A DNA stretch of 64,000 bases from Nonomuraea africana (GCF_014873535.1 NZ_JADBEF010000001.1:5642001-5706000); one strand, 5' to 3'; shown: positions 31,472 through 40,079, numbered from the stretch's first letter. The notes: generated by a model from the letters alone, not told the origin. Made by a program: numbers and translations.

Positions 31472-33988
31472 GTGGCACGGTCGTGGCCCTTCGCCGGTCG
31501 CGCGGCGCAGCTGACCGAGATCAGGTCCGCCGTCCGCGGCGTGGTCGTCGTGGGGCCGCCCGGTGTCGGCAAGAGCCGGTTGGTGGCGCAGGCCGTCCAC
31601 GAGGCCGAGGGAGTGGCCTGGGTGCGGGCCACGGCCGCGGCGGCCGAGCTGCCGCTGGGCGCCTTCGCCGCGCTGCTGCCCTCCACGCCTCCCGCGGGCA
31701 ACCCCCTCGGCTGGGCGGCCGACGCGGTGCGCGCGCCCGTTCTCGTGGTCGACGACGCGCACCTGCTCGACGCCGCCTCCGCCGCGCTCGTCCACCATCT
31801 CGTGACGCGGGGCCGTACCAAAGTGATCGCGACGCTGCGCACGGAGACGCCCGCGCCCGACGCGGTGCAGGCGCTGTGGAAGGACGACCTGCTGCCGCGC
31901 ATGGAGCTGGGCCCGCTGACCGCGCAGGAGAGCGCCGCCATCCTGGAGCGGGCGCTCGGCGGGGGCGTGGAGCGGAGCGCGGTCACCAGGCTGTGGCAGG
32001 CCAGCCGCGGTAACGCCCTCTACCTTCGCGAGCTGGTGCTGTCGGGGGTGCTGGCCGAGGTGGGCGGGGTGTGGCGGTGGCGCGGACCGCTGGCGATCAC
32101 GCCCTCGCTGCGCGACACGATCGCGGGCCGCATCGGCGACCTCACCCCCGACGAGCGCGAGGTGCTGGAGTTCCTGGCCTACGGCGAGCCGCTGGGCGCC
32201 GACCTGCTGTCGGCGCTGGCCGCCTCCGCCGCGGTCGAACGGCTGGAGGACCGCCAGCTCGTGACCGTCGACGTCGAAGGGCGGCGCCTGCAGGTACGCC
32301 TGGCCCATCCGCTCTACGGCGAGGTCATCAGGCGCGGCTGCGGCACCCTGCGCGCCCGCAAGCTGCTGCGCAGGCTGGCCGACACGGTCACCGAGACGGG
32401 GTTACGCCGTCGCGAGGACGTGCTGAGGGTGGCCGTCTGGCGCCTCGACAGCGGCGCGGCGGCCGATCCCGCGCTGCTGCTGGCCGCGTGCGACAGGGCC
32501 AGGATGGTCCGCGACCTCGACCTGGCCGAGCGGCTGGCCAGGGCCGCCGCCGCCGCGGGCGGAGGGCTGCCCGCCGCGATGGCGCTGGGCACCGTGCTCT
32601 TCTACGCCGACCGCTACACCGAGTCGGAGGAGGTGTTCGCCGCGGCGTGGAAGCTGGAGATGGACGACAACTCGCGCACCAACTGCGGCGTGTCCAGGGC
32701 GTTCAACCTGTTCTGGGGTCTGGGCCAGGTCGAGCGGGCGATGGCGCTGATCGAGGAGAGCGAGCGCTCGGTCACCCTGCTCCACGCGCGGCAGGGGGCA
32801 CGGGGCACCAGGGCGTCACTGGAGGCCTTCACCGGCGACCTCGACAGGGCCACGGCCACGCTGCGGTCCGCCATGACGATGAGCCCCTTCACCGAGCCCC
32901 GCAACGTGCGGGCGTTCGGCACCACGGAGGCCACGCTCCTGGCCGTCAAGGGGAGCGCCGCGGAGAGCCTGCGGGTGGTCGCCCGCACCGAGGCCGTGCT
33001 CGACAGCGTGCCCCACGCGCTGCCGAGCCTGCGGGCCGCGCTGCTCGAGGCCGCCACCCAGGCCGCGCTCCACCTGGGCGACCTCGACGAGGCCGAGCGC
33101 TACGCCGACCAGGGGCGCGGCCTCGACGGCGAGTTCGGCGCGTGGGCCAGGGCGGTCGTCGAGTTCGGCGCCCACAAGGCGCGGGTGCTCAGGCTCAGGG
33201 GCCGTGTCGCGGACGCGCTGGCCGCCTGCCGCGAGGCGGCCGTCCGGCTGCCCCCGCGCGGCGTGTGGGCGGGGCTCTGCCTGGGCGAGCTCGCCCAGGC
33301 GCACGCCCTGCTCGGGGAGGTCGCCGCGGCCGAGGAGGCGCTGGCGAGGGCCGAGGCCATCGGCCTGCCCATCGGGCCGCCCGTGGTCGTCCCCGTCGAG
33401 CACGCCCGGTTGTGGACCCTGGCCGCCAGGGGCGACGTCGCGGGCGCGGTCGCCGCCGCGCTCGACCTGGCCGAGCGGGCGCTGCCGGTCCAGGTGCCCT
33501 TCCTCCTCCACGACGTCGTACGGCTGGGCCGCCCCTCGCTGGTCGCCGCGCGGATCACCGGCGAGGGCCCGCTGGTCGCCCTGTTCGCCAGGCACGCCGC
33601 CGCGACCACCGGCGCCGAGCTCGACGCCGTGTCCCTCGAGTTCGAGCGCCTCGGCCTGATCCTCTATGCCGCCGAGGCCGCCGCCCACGCCGCCCGCTGC
33701 CACCGAGACAAGGGCATGACGCGCACCGCCCGGGCCGCGCAGACCAGGGCGTGGGCGCTGTCGCGCCGCTGCCAGGGCGCCCGCACGCCCGCCCTGCTCG
33801 ACCTCGACGTGCCCGACCTCACCCCCCGCCAGCGCGAGGTCGCCCTGCTCGCCGCGCAGGGGCTGACCAACAGGGAGATCGCCGAGCGCCTGGTCGTGTC
33901 GATCAGGACCGTCGCCAACACCCTCTACGCCGTCTACGAGAAGACCGGCGTCAGCGACCGCACCGCCCTGACCGATCTGCTCGGCTGA
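31472..33988 (+). CDS. LAL-type large ATP-binding LuxR regulator
   Basis: 838 residues. An N-terminal STAND/AAA module has Walker A GPPGVGKSRL near residue 29 and Walker B VLVVDDAHLLD near 88. The middle (about 280-760) is helical and TPR-like. The C-terminus is a LuxR/GerE helix-turn-helix: LTPRQREVALLAAQGLTNRE, then VVSIRTVANTLYAVYEK. LAL regulators are often pathway-specific activators. GTG 31472 has TACCCT 6 nt upstream and no Shine-Dalgarno, suggesting a leaderless mRNA. Possible targets are the divergent kinase or the nearby ebo operon (inference). Confidence 0.9.
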   Translation: MARSWPFAGRAAQLTEIRSAVRGVVVVGPPGVGKSRLVAQAVHEAEGVAWVRATAAAAELPLGAFAALLPSTPPAGNPLGWAADAVRAPVLVVDDAHLLDAASAALVHHLVTRGRTKVIATLRTETPAPDAVQALWKDDLLPRMELGPLTAQESAAILERALGGGVERSAVTRLWQASRGNALYLRELVLSGVLAEVGGVWRWRGPLAITPSLRDTIAGRIGDLTPDEREVLEFLAYGEPLGADLLSALAASAAVERLEDRQLVTVDVEGRRLQVRLAHPLYGEVIRRGCGTLRARKLLRRLADTVTETGLRRREDVLRVAVWRLDSGAAADPALLLAACDRARMVRDLDLAERLARAAAAAGGGLPAAMALGTVLFYADRYTESEEVFAAAWKLEMDDNSRTNCGVSRAFNLFWGLGQVERAMALIEESERSVTLLHARQGARGTRASLEAFTGDLDRATATLRSAMTMSPFTEPRNVRAFGTTEATLLAVKGSAAESLRVVARTEAVLDSVPHALPSLRAALLEAATQAALHLGDLDEAERYADQGRGLDGEFGAWARAVVEFGAHKARVLRLRGRVADALAACREAAVRLPPRGVWAGLCLGELAQAHALLGEVAAAEEALARAEAIGLPIGPPVVVPVEHARLWTLAARGDVAGAVAAALDLAERALPVQVPFLLHDVVRLGRPSLVAARITGEGPLVALFARHAAATTGAELDAVSLEFERLGLILYAAEAAAHAARCHRDKGMTRTARAAQTRAWALSRRCQGARTPALLDLDVPDLTPRQREVALLAAQGLTNREIAERLVVSIRTVANTLYAVYEKTGVSDRTALTDLLG

Positions 33989-34002
33989 ACCGCGCCCATC
34001 CG

Positions 34003-34060
34003 TTGACGCGTCCTCGCCTGGCTTCTATGGTTCATTACAAGAGTAATGAACCATAGAAGC
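34003..34060 (+). promoter_or_regulatory. Promoter embedded in a 40-bp perfect palindrome (GntR operator)
   Basis: TTGACG (34003-34008), a 17-nt spacer and TATGGT (34026-34031) form the promoter. Positions 34021-34038 are the exact complement of 34043-34060: 18-bp arms around an AAGA centre. The -10 box lies within the left arm, so bound repressor would block transcription. The YtrA-type regulator encoded 8 bp downstream is the likely ligand. Confidence 0.85.
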
Positions 34061-34068
34061 GAGTAACC

Positions 34069-34422
34069 ATGTTCGACGACCGGAGCCCCATCTACCGGCA
34101 GATCGCGGACCGCATCAAGGCCGAGGTCCTGAGCGGGGCGCTGAAGGGAGACGAGCAGGTCATGTCGACCAACCAGTACGCCGCCTTCTACCGCATCAAC
34201 CCCGCCACGGCGCAGAAGGCGTTCCAGCAGCTGGTCGACGAGGGCGTCCTCTACAAGAAGCGAGGTATCGGCATGTTCGTCAGTCCGGCCGCCCGGGACA
34301 TGCTCCGGACGGAGCGCCGGGAGGGCTTCTTCACCGACGTGGTCGACCCGATGGTGGCCGAGGCCAAGGCCATCGGCATCCCACTGGACGACGTGATCAA
34401 GAGGATCAGGGACAGCAGATGA
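34069..34422 (+). CDS. GntR-family regulator, YtrA subfamily
   Basis: 117 residues. A GntR winged helix (SPIYRQIADRIKAEVLSGAL, then YRINPATAQKAFQQLVDEGV, KKRGIGMFV) is followed by a short tail of about 45 residues. This is the architecture of the YtrA subfamily, which lacks a large ligand domain and controls adjacent ABC transporter genes. The operator is the 40-bp palindrome just upstream, predicting autorepression. ATGA overlap couples it to the ABC ATPase. Confidence 0.92.
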   Translation: MFDDRSPIYRQIADRIKAEVLSGALKGDEQVMSTNQYAAFYRINPATAQKAFQQLVDEGVLYKKRGIGMFVSPAARDMLRTERREGFFTDVVDPMVAEAKAIGIPLDDVIKRIRDSR

Positions 34423-35279
34423 GGATCGACATCGACGACCTCCGCGTCGCCTACGGCGAGACCGTCGCCATCGACGCGCTGTCGCTGAAACTCGAGGCCG
34501 GCAAGATCTACGGCCTGCTCGGACGCAACGGCGCCGGCAAGACGAGCCTGCTGTCCGTGCTGGCGGGCTTCCGCAGGCACAGCGGCGGCACCGTGCTCGC
34601 CGACGGCCGCCCGATCTTCGAGAACTCCCACACGACCAGGGAGATCTCACTCATCCGCGACGCGGGAGAGACGGTCAACCTGGGCACCGTCGAGGACGCG
34701 CTGTACTTCGCCGAGGACCTGCGCCCCCGATGGGACGCCGCGTACGCGCAGGAGCTCATCGAGCTGTTCGAGCTCGACCCCAAGAAGAACGTCAAGTCCA
34801 TGTCCAAGGGCCAGCGCTCGGCCGTGGGCGTGGTGGTGGGGCTCGCGTCGAGGGCGCCGCTGACCATGTTCGACGAATCCTACCTCGGCATGGACGTCCC
34901 CTCCAGGCAGGCCTTCTACGACGCCCTGCTCGCCGACTTCATGGCCCACCCGCGCACGATCATCCTCTCGACCCACCTCATCGAGGAGGTCAGCTCCCTG
35001 TTCGAGGAGGTCGTCATCATCGACAAGGGCCGTCTCGTGGTCCACACCCCCGCCGACGACCTGCTGGCCATGGGCACCTCCGTCACCGGTCCCGCCGAGC
35101 AGGTCGAGTCCTTCACCCGTGACCTCACCGTCCTCGGCGCCAAGCAGCTGGGGCCGACCCGGTCCGTCATGGTCTACGGCCCGCTCGACCACGCCGAGGC
35201 CCGCAAGGCGGGTCTGGAGACCGGCCCCATCGCCATGCAGGAACTGTTCATCCACCTGACGGGAGGCCCCGCCTCATGA
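34419..35279 (+). CDS. ABC transporter ATP-binding protein
   Basis: 286 residues. Walker A GRNGAGKTS near residue 36, signature MSKGQRSA near 127 (S-K-G-Q in place of S-G-G-Q) and Walker B TMFDESYLGMD near 148 (D-E retained), with the switch His in STHLIEE near 179. Proteins of this type with YtrA regulators often export cell-envelope-active compounds or answer cell-wall antibiotics. It pairs with the membrane protein encoded next (ATGA overlap). Confidence 0.9.
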   Translation: MRIDIDDLRVAYGETVAIDALSLKLEAGKIYGLLGRNGAGKTSLLSVLAGFRRHSGGTVLADGRPIFENSHTTREISLIRDAGETVNLGTVEDALYFAEDLRPRWDAAYAQELIELFELDPKKNVKSMSKGQRSAVGVVVGLASRAPLTMFDESYLGMDVPSRQAFYDALLADFMAHPRTIILSTHLIEEVSSLFEEVVIIDKGRLVVHTPADDLLAMGTSVTGPAEQVESFTRDLTVLGAKQLGPTRSVMVYGPLDHAEARKAGLETGPIAMQELFIHLTGGPAS

Positions 35280-35980
35280 GATTCCCCAGCCGCCTCCTGG
35301 CCGCCAACATGTGGCTGGCGGTCTTCGCCTGGCTGGCCTACCTCGTGATCATCACGCTGGTAACCGTCGCCATCGCGATCTGGGGCGACCTCGACGAGAG
35401 CGTGTGGGAGAAGGCCGTCCAGCTGACCCGGTGGTACGCGCTGTTCGTCGGCGTCGCGCTGGTCACCGAGTTCCTGCCGCTCTTCATCGCCCACGGGCAG
35501 AGCCGCCGCCAGTTCGGGTTCCAGGCCGCCGTCACCATCGCGGTCTTCGCGCCGTTCCTCGCGTTCCTGCTGGTGATCAGCTTCCTGCTGGAGGCCCTGC
35601 TGTACGGGCTGACCGGCTGGACCTGGGCCCTCGGGCAGGCCCACCTGTTCACCGCCCCCACCCAGGCCCCGATGATCTTCCTGGAGTACACCGTGATGTT
35701 CGTGGCCTGGCTGGTCGCGGGCGTCCTCGTCTCGGCCGCCTTCTACCGATGGCAGGGCGGGGGGCTGCTGGCGATCATCCCCGCCGCCGTCATGGTCCTC
35801 TTCGTGCAGAGCACGATCGGCGACAAGATGCCGCTGCCGTTCATCACCTTCCAGCTCGGCTTCAACCTGCCCGACTCGGCGCTCGGCGCGGTCCTGGCGG
35901 CCGCGGGCACGTTCGTCGTCGGTCTCGGCCTCACCTGGCTGATCATCCGAGACGTCCCGTTGAGGAACAAGGTGTCTTGA
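35276..35980 (+). CDS. ABC transporter membrane subunit, predicted
   Basis: 234 residues with six probable membrane helices (for example AWLAYLVIITLVTVAIAIW near 20 and FLLVISFLLEALLYGLTGW near 97). HGQSRRQFGFQAA near 71 resembles a cytoplasmic coupling loop. No family name can be given by eye. The 4-nt overlap with the ATPase gene and the YtrA regulator make it the permease of a two-component exporter. Confidence 0.8.
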   Translation: MRFPSRLLAANMWLAVFAWLAYLVIITLVTVAIAIWGDLDESVWEKAVQLTRWYALFVGVALVTEFLPLFIAHGQSRRQFGFQAAVTIAVFAPFLAFLLVISFLLEALLYGLTGWTWALGQAHLFTAPTQAPMIFLEYTVMFVAWLVAGVLVSAAFYRWQGGGLLAIIPAAVMVLFVQSTIGDKMPLPFITFQLGFNLPDSALGAVLAAAGTFVVGLGLTWLIIRDVPLRNKVS

Positions 35981-35992
35981 CTTCCTCCCCAC

Positions 35993-36061
35993 GCGTTCAC
36001 CTTCCTCACCTCCCTCCTGTTCGCCCTGGGGACCTGGCGCCTGCGCCGCGCGCTGACCTAG
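35993..36061 (+). pseudogene. Possible remnant of a membrane-protein C-terminus
   Basis: A stop-terminated frame of 22 codons reads a hydrophobic helix ending GTWRLRRALT, typical of the last helix of a permease-like protein. No start codon or upstream part exists. It lies between the permease stop and the SGNH hydrolase stop and may be the residue of a deleted gene. Confidence 0.25.
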
Positions 36062-36939
36062 AGGGAGTCGCGCACGTCGCCGTCCCCGATCGCGGCGGTG
36101 ACCACGTCCGCGAAGGCGCGCATACCCGCCGCGTTCGGGTGGAAGGGCATGGCGGGCGCGGTGGGGACGTACCCCTCCATCCAGCGGACGCCGCGCGCCG
36201 CGCACACGTCGTGACCGGCGCTCGGCGTCTCCAGGTCGATGTAGGACGCGCCGCTCGCGGCCGCCTGGTCGGCGAGCACGCGGTTGACGCGGCTGATGAG
36301 GCCCTGCACCCAGGTGGCGTCCTCGCCGAGCACCGGGACCCGCGGGTAACAGCCACCCTGCGGCAGATAGGTCGCGTATCCCACGACGAAGATCCGGGCC
36401 CTGGGCGCCTGTTCGGCGACGCGCCTGATCAGCCTGTCCAGCTTGGGGGCGAGCGTGTCGATCCTGGCCCGCCAGCCGTTCGGGCCGCCCTCCGGCTCGT
36501 CGTCGGCGCACGGGTCGGCGACGATGGGCACCAGGCTGAGGCACTTGAGTATCAGACCGGTCAGCTTGAGGTCGTTGCCGCCGATCTGCAGGGTGACCAG
36601 CGTGGTGTCCTCGGTCACCGCCTCCAGCTGCGGGCGCACCCTGCCGGTCGGCGTGACCTGGCCGTCGTACATGTCGGCCGTCGTCGCGCCCGAGCACGAC
36701 ACGTCCCTGAAGGTGGCGACGCCCAGGGCCGCGGCGGTGAGCGCCGGGTAGTTGCGGTTCGAGCGCAGGCAGCCGGGCTGGGTCAGGGACTGCTTCGGGA
36801 TGAGCGGGCCCGCGGCGGCCGAGTCCCCGAGCGCGACGTAGACGTCGCCGGGCGCCGAGGCGCGGTGTGCGGCAACGGGCGGGGTCCCCACGAGCGCCAC
36901 GAGCACGGCGGAGGAGAGCACGACGGTGGAGCGGAGCAT
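36058..36939 (-). CDS. Secreted SGNH/GDSL-family hydrolase (lipase/esterase)
   Basis: 293 residues. The signal peptide is residues 1-25 (ending VAAH). SGNH blocks: YVALGDSAAAG with the nucleophile Ser near 37, SCSGATT near 76 (Gly), LQIGGNDL near 106 (Asn) and MPFHPNAAG near 267 (His). The six cysteines in the mature part probably form disulfides, as in Streptomyces secreted lipases. It should hydrolyse lipid or acetyl esters outside the cell. ATG 36939 is preceded by AGGGACAGG. Confidence 0.92.
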   Translation of the reverse strand: MLRSTVVLSSAVLVALVGTPPVAAHRASAPGDVYVALGDSAAAGPLIPKQSLTQPGCLRSNRNYPALTAAALGVATFRDVSCSGATTADMYDGQVTPTGRVRPQLEAVTEDTTLVTLQIGGNDLKLTGLILKCLSLVPIVADPCADDEPEGGPNGWRARIDTLAPKLDRLIRRVAEQAPRARIFVVGYATYLPQGGCYPRVPVLGEDATWVQGLISRVNRVLADQAAASGASYIDLETPSAGHDVCAARGVRWMEGYVPTAPAMPFHPNAAGMRAFADVVTAAIGDGDVRDSL

Positions 36940-37232
36940 CCTGTCCCTTTCGGCGACGAAACGCCATGCGAGCGCAGGAGGCCCGGCTGTTGCGATCAGC
37001 GCGCGGAGCTGGCGAGAAGAGGTGCACGGCGACGGCGAGACCGTGGCCGCCTCCCCCGCCTCCCCGGCTCCTCCGTCCAAGCACGCACTGTGGACCGGAC
37101 GGACTACCGGGATCCAGGGCACCGCGCCGTCCTTGCGCGATCATGGGGGAGTCCTGGACGAGCGCTGCCTAGCGGATCACCTCGTCGAGCGGCCGCCGTT
37201 CTGTGTCGGTGCCGCCTTCTAGAGTGGGCGAC
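36940..37232. other. Intergenic, little visible
   Basis: Between the SGNH hydrolase start and a small gene. Apart from the TAGAGT box at 37220-37225 (6-8 nt before the GTG at 37233) I see no RNA gene, repeat or terminator. Confidence 0.4.
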
Positions 37233-37532
37233 GTGCTTCCAGATCTACGCGAGCCCCTCGTCAGGCAGCTGGCCGAGTCCGACCTGCCCCGCCGCCGCTG
37301 GCGCGCCGCCGACGACGACGGCGGGCTGTGGCTGTTCGAGAGCGTCGAGGGTGACGGCGAGCAGTGGGCGATCAGGCAGATCGAGATCGACGCGCACCGC
37401 CGCGTCCACCGCTACTGGTGGCGGCACCTCCAGGACGAGCACGGCTTCCTCACCGACCAGGCCCTCGAGATCTGGGAGCTGACCGAGATCAGCCAGGAGG
37501 CGTTCGACTCGGTGTGGGAGCTCGCGGGCTGA
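37233..37532 (+). CDS. Small conserved-looking protein of unknown function
   Basis: 99 residues, acidic and Trp-rich, no signal peptide or membrane segment. Pattern: helix (REPLVRQLAESDLPRRRWR), beta-rich middle (GLWLFESVEGDGEQWAIRQI), then HRYWWRHLQDEHGFLTDQAL and a terminal helix. I do not recognise the family. GTG 37233 is chosen because TAGAGT (37220-37225) lies 7 nt before it (leaderless pattern); in-frame GTGs at 37203 and 37224 would precede or overlap that box. Confidence 0.65.
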   Translation: MLPDLREPLVRQLAESDLPRRRWRAADDDGGLWLFESVEGDGEQWAIRQIEIDAHRRVHRYWWRHLQDEHGFLTDQALEIWELTEISQEAFDSVWELAG

Positions 37533-37545
37533 CCCGGGCGCCGGC

Positions 37546-38187
37546 TCACTCCTCGGTCGGCGGCACGGCCACGGCGATCTCGCCGCCCAGCTTGTAGCCC
37601 TCCAGCAGGTCGAGGTCGTCGCCGCTCCAGAACCTGCCGGGGTCGTACCAGTTGGGCCTGCGCCCGCCCGGCAGGAGTCGCATCTCCTCGTAGGTCACCG
37701 CGACGACCTCGGCGCAGTAGGCCCGCTCCAGCGTGGCCTCGTTCTCCGCCGCCGCCCTCCTGCGCAGCCGCGGCACCCTGCCGCGCAGCCAGCGGCCGGC
37801 CAGCCGCGCCGTCGAGGGGAACGGCGTGCCGTCGAGCCTGGCGACCGTGCGCAGCGCGGCGTCCTCCATCTCGCGCGTCGCCTGCGGTTCGAGCTGGCGC
37901 AACCAGCCGCGCTGGCCGTACCTCCGGCCCCAGACGGTGACCGCCTCGCGCAGGTCGTGCAGCTGCACTCCGCGCTGGTGCGTGCCCGACCACAGGTCGA
38001 GCAGCGACTTGCCGAGCTCCGCGTGCCACATCATCGGCGGCAGGTCGTCGATCACGATCGACATGCCCACGTGGTTGACCGGGCTGTTGGTCACGGTCTG
38101 GATGGCCCTGTCGGGCACCGAACGCCCTCTGAACACCCACAGGTCGCCGGTACGGGTGAGGTTGACGGCCTCGTCGAGAGTCAGCAC
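37546..38187 (-). CDS. Permuted papain-fold (YiiX/NlpC-P60-like) protein
   Basis: 213 residues. The N-terminus TGDLWVFRG and SPVNHVGMSIVIDD near residue 38 supply the conserved His. The probable nucleophile Cys is in RAYCAEVVAVTYEEM near 160. This His-before-Cys order marks the permuted papain fold of the YiiX/YebB and lecithin-retinol-acyltransferase-like families, acting on amide or thioester bonds. The basic segment RGRVPRLRRRAAAENEA precedes the Cys helix. Cytosolic. GTG start with a TAGGGT box 6 nt upstream, part of a shared divergent promoter. Confidence 0.7.
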   Translation of the reverse strand: MLTLDEAVNLTRTGDLWVFRGRSVPDRAIQTVTNSPVNHVGMSIVIDDLPPMMWHAELGKSLLDLWSGTHQRGVQLHDLREAVTVWGRRYGQRGWLRQLEPQATREMEDAALRTVARLDGTPFPSTARLAGRWLRGRVPRLRRRAAAENEATLERAYCAEVVAVTYEEMRLLPGGRRPNWYDPGRFWSGDDLDLLEGYKLGGEIAVAVPPTEE

Positions 38188-38192
38188 AGCAC

Positions 38193-38199
38193 TACCCTA
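38193..38199. promoter_or_regulatory. Shared bidirectional -10 element
   Basis: TACCCT (38193-38198, plus) and TAGGGT (38199-38194, minus) are the two strands of the same TACCCTA heptamer. Each stands exactly 6 nt before a start codon (ATG 38205, GTG 38187), implying two leaderless transcripts from one symmetrical -10 box. Confidence 0.6.
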
Positions 38200-38204
38200 G
38201 GCAC

Positions 38205-38369
38205 ATGCGCACGAAGTGGTGGAAGATTCTGGGCCTTGCGGGCATGGCGGGCGTGGCCGCGACCGGCGTGGTCATCGCCCGAGCCGAACGCCGCCGCCGC
38301 GCCTACACGCCGGAGGAGATCCGCTCCCGCCTGCGCGAACGCGTCGAGAACCCACCCCAGGACGCCTGA
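38205..38369 (+). CDS. Small single-pass membrane protein
   Basis: 54 residues. MRTKWWKILGLAGMAGVAAT starts a membrane helix (about 8-26) followed by an Arg-rich cytosolic tail (RAERRRRAYTPEEIRSRLRE). No family recognised. It is convergent with lnt, 5 bp away, and divergent from the papain-fold gene with 17 bp between the starts. Supported by start, -10 placement and typical codon bias. Confidence 0.6.
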   Translation: MRTKWWKILGLAGMAGVAATGVVIARAERRRRAYTPEEIRSRLRERVENPPQDA

Positions 38370-38374
38370 CCCCG

Positions 38375-39895
38375 CTACCGGTTACGCGACCTGCTCATCC
38401 GCCGGGCGGCTGCCGCGGCCCCGGCGCCGAGCGCGATCCCGCCCGCCAGGGCGGGCACCCAGTCGCCCAGCCGCACGTACGGCGTCTCCTCGACGGACAG
38501 CGGCACGTCCACCACGAACGCGCCGCGGTACTCGGGCGGGAACCAGGCCAGCCGCCCGCCGCGCGCGTCGAACGCCGCCGAGGTGCCGTCCAGCTCGACC
38601 AGCACCGCCGGACGGCCCGACTCGACCGCCCGCAGCGCCTCGAAGCTCGCCTGCTGCGCGTGCGCCCAGCTCCCGTGGAACGTCGTGAGCGACCCCTGCG
38701 TGATCGTCACGTCCACGCCTTTGCGGGCCAGGCCGCGCCGCAGGTCGGGAAAGGTCGACTCGTACGAGATCAGCGGCCCCACCCGGCGGCCGGCCACCTC
38801 GAACACGGCCAGCCCGGCACCGGTGATCCGGTCCTTCTCGGCCGCCTCGGTGTGCCCCGCGATCCAGCCGAGCACCGGCCGCAGCGGGATGTACTCGCCG
38901 AACGGTGCGAGCCGCTGCTTGACGTACGTGTCCACGACCCCGTCCGGCGTGTACTGGTAGGCCGCCTTGGCGATCCGGCCGGAGGGATCCGCGGCGTCCA
39001 CGTTCACCAGCAGGTCGGCGCCCACCTCGGCGGCCGCCCTGCGCAGCAGGCGGTCCACGTCAGGGCGCTGGGCGGGGTCGAGACCGACGCTGCTCTGGCC
39101 CCAGACCACCACGTCGGGGTCACGGCCGGCCAGCTCGCCGGTCAGCCGGAGGTGCGTGGCCACGCGGCGCTCCGGGCCGGGTACGGGGCCCGGCTGCACG
39201 CCCGCCACGCGCATGACACCCGTCACGACGGGCTCCGGCCGTACCAGCCCGGAACACACGGCGAGCGCGGCCAGCGCGACGGCGGCTCCCCCACCGGCCA
39301 GCCGGGCCCGCCGGCCCGCGTCCGGCAGCACGGCGAGCGCGAGCCCGGCGTTGACCGCGACCAGGGTGAAGCTGAGCAGCCACACCCCGCCGAGCGCGGC
39401 CAGCCCCAGCACCGGCCGCACCTGCCACTGGCTCGACCCGAGCAGCCCCCACGCCCCGCCGAGGTGCTGCCACGAACGCAGCGCCTCGACGGCCACCCAC
39501 ACCGAGGGCAGCACCAGCAGCGCCACCCCCGCCCTGACCGGGGAGACCCGCCGCAGCAGCCCGTAGGCGACCAGCCCGAACGGCACCCACACCAGCCCGA
39601 TGACCAGCACCGCCAGCGGCCAGAACACGCCCAGGAACGGCAGCACCCAGTGGTGCAGCGTCCCGAAGAAGCCCGCCGACGCCCACCAGCTCCGCCACCC
39701 CGCCTCACGGAACGTCCCCGCGCCGGCCACCAGGAGCAGGAACGGCACCAGGCCGAACCAGGCCCACCACCAGGCGTTCACGGCCGGGAAGGCGAGGGCC
39801 AGGCACGCGCCGGTCAGGGCGGCCAGCAGCCGCGGGCCCCAGCGGCGCGCCACGCCGGCGCGCTCGGCCGTGACGGTGGCGGACGCGGTCGGCAC
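38375..39895 (-). CDS. lnt: Apolipoprotein N-acyltransferase homologue with altered catalytic triad
   Basis: 506 residues: about seven membrane helices in the first 210 residues, a nitrilase-like domain (about 225-465), and a final helix. True Lnt uses Glu, Lys and Cys. Here the Glu position reads VVWGQSSVG (Gln), the Lys is kept in YVKQRLAPFGEYIPL, and the nucleophile position reads LISYESTFPDL (Ser where ICYE is usual). Lnt adds the third acyl chain to lipoproteins in the membrane. With two of the three catalytic residues exchanged, activity is doubtful or altered, although the surrounding motifs are conserved. GTG start. Confidence 0.82.
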   Translation of the reverse strand: MPTASATVTAERAGVARRWGPRLLAALTGACLALAFPAVNAWWWAWFGLVPFLLLVAGAGTFREAGWRSWWASAGFFGTLHHWVLPFLGVFWPLAVLVIGLVWVPFGLVAYGLLRRVSPVRAGVALLVLPSVWVAVEALRSWQHLGGAWGLLGSSQWQVRPVLGLAALGGVWLLSFTLVAVNAGLALAVLPDAGRRARLAGGGAAVALAALAVCSGLVRPEPVVTGVMRVAGVQPGPVPGPERRVATHLRLTGELAGRDPDVVVWGQSSVGLDPAQRPDVDRLLRRAAAEVGADLLVNVDAADPSGRIAKAAYQYTPDGVVDTYVKQRLAPFGEYIPLRPVLGWIAGHTEAAEKDRITGAGLAVFEVAGRRVGPLISYESTFPDLRRGLARKGVDVTITQGSLTTFHGSWAHAQQASFEALRAVESGRPAVLVELDGTSAAFDARGGRLAWFPPEYRGAFVVDVPLSVEETPYVRLGDWVPALAGGIALGAGAAAAARRMSRSRNR

Positions 39896-40027
39896 ACCGC
39901 CCCGCTACCCCACCCGGCGCCCGTCACCACCCTCGGCCGCTGCGCAGACCAGGAACCGCGCTCAGCCGGCCTTCGCTGTCCGTCTTCTCCGGGATGGCAA
40001 CGCATGAAGGTCCTTCGACAGCTCTCA

Positions 40028-40079
40028 AAGCCCCATCCGGGGGGTGTGAGGGGCCCGCAGGCCCCACCCCAGGGGGCTT
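40028..40079 (-). terminator. Large nested hairpin, probable terminator
   Basis: The outer arms AAGCCCC/GGGGCTT, middle arms GGGGT/ACCCC and an inner perfect 6-bp arm pair GGGGCC/GGCCCC around CGCA form one nested structure. It follows the end of the binding-protein gene at 40156 (minus strand) and precedes lnt. Confidence 0.55.
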
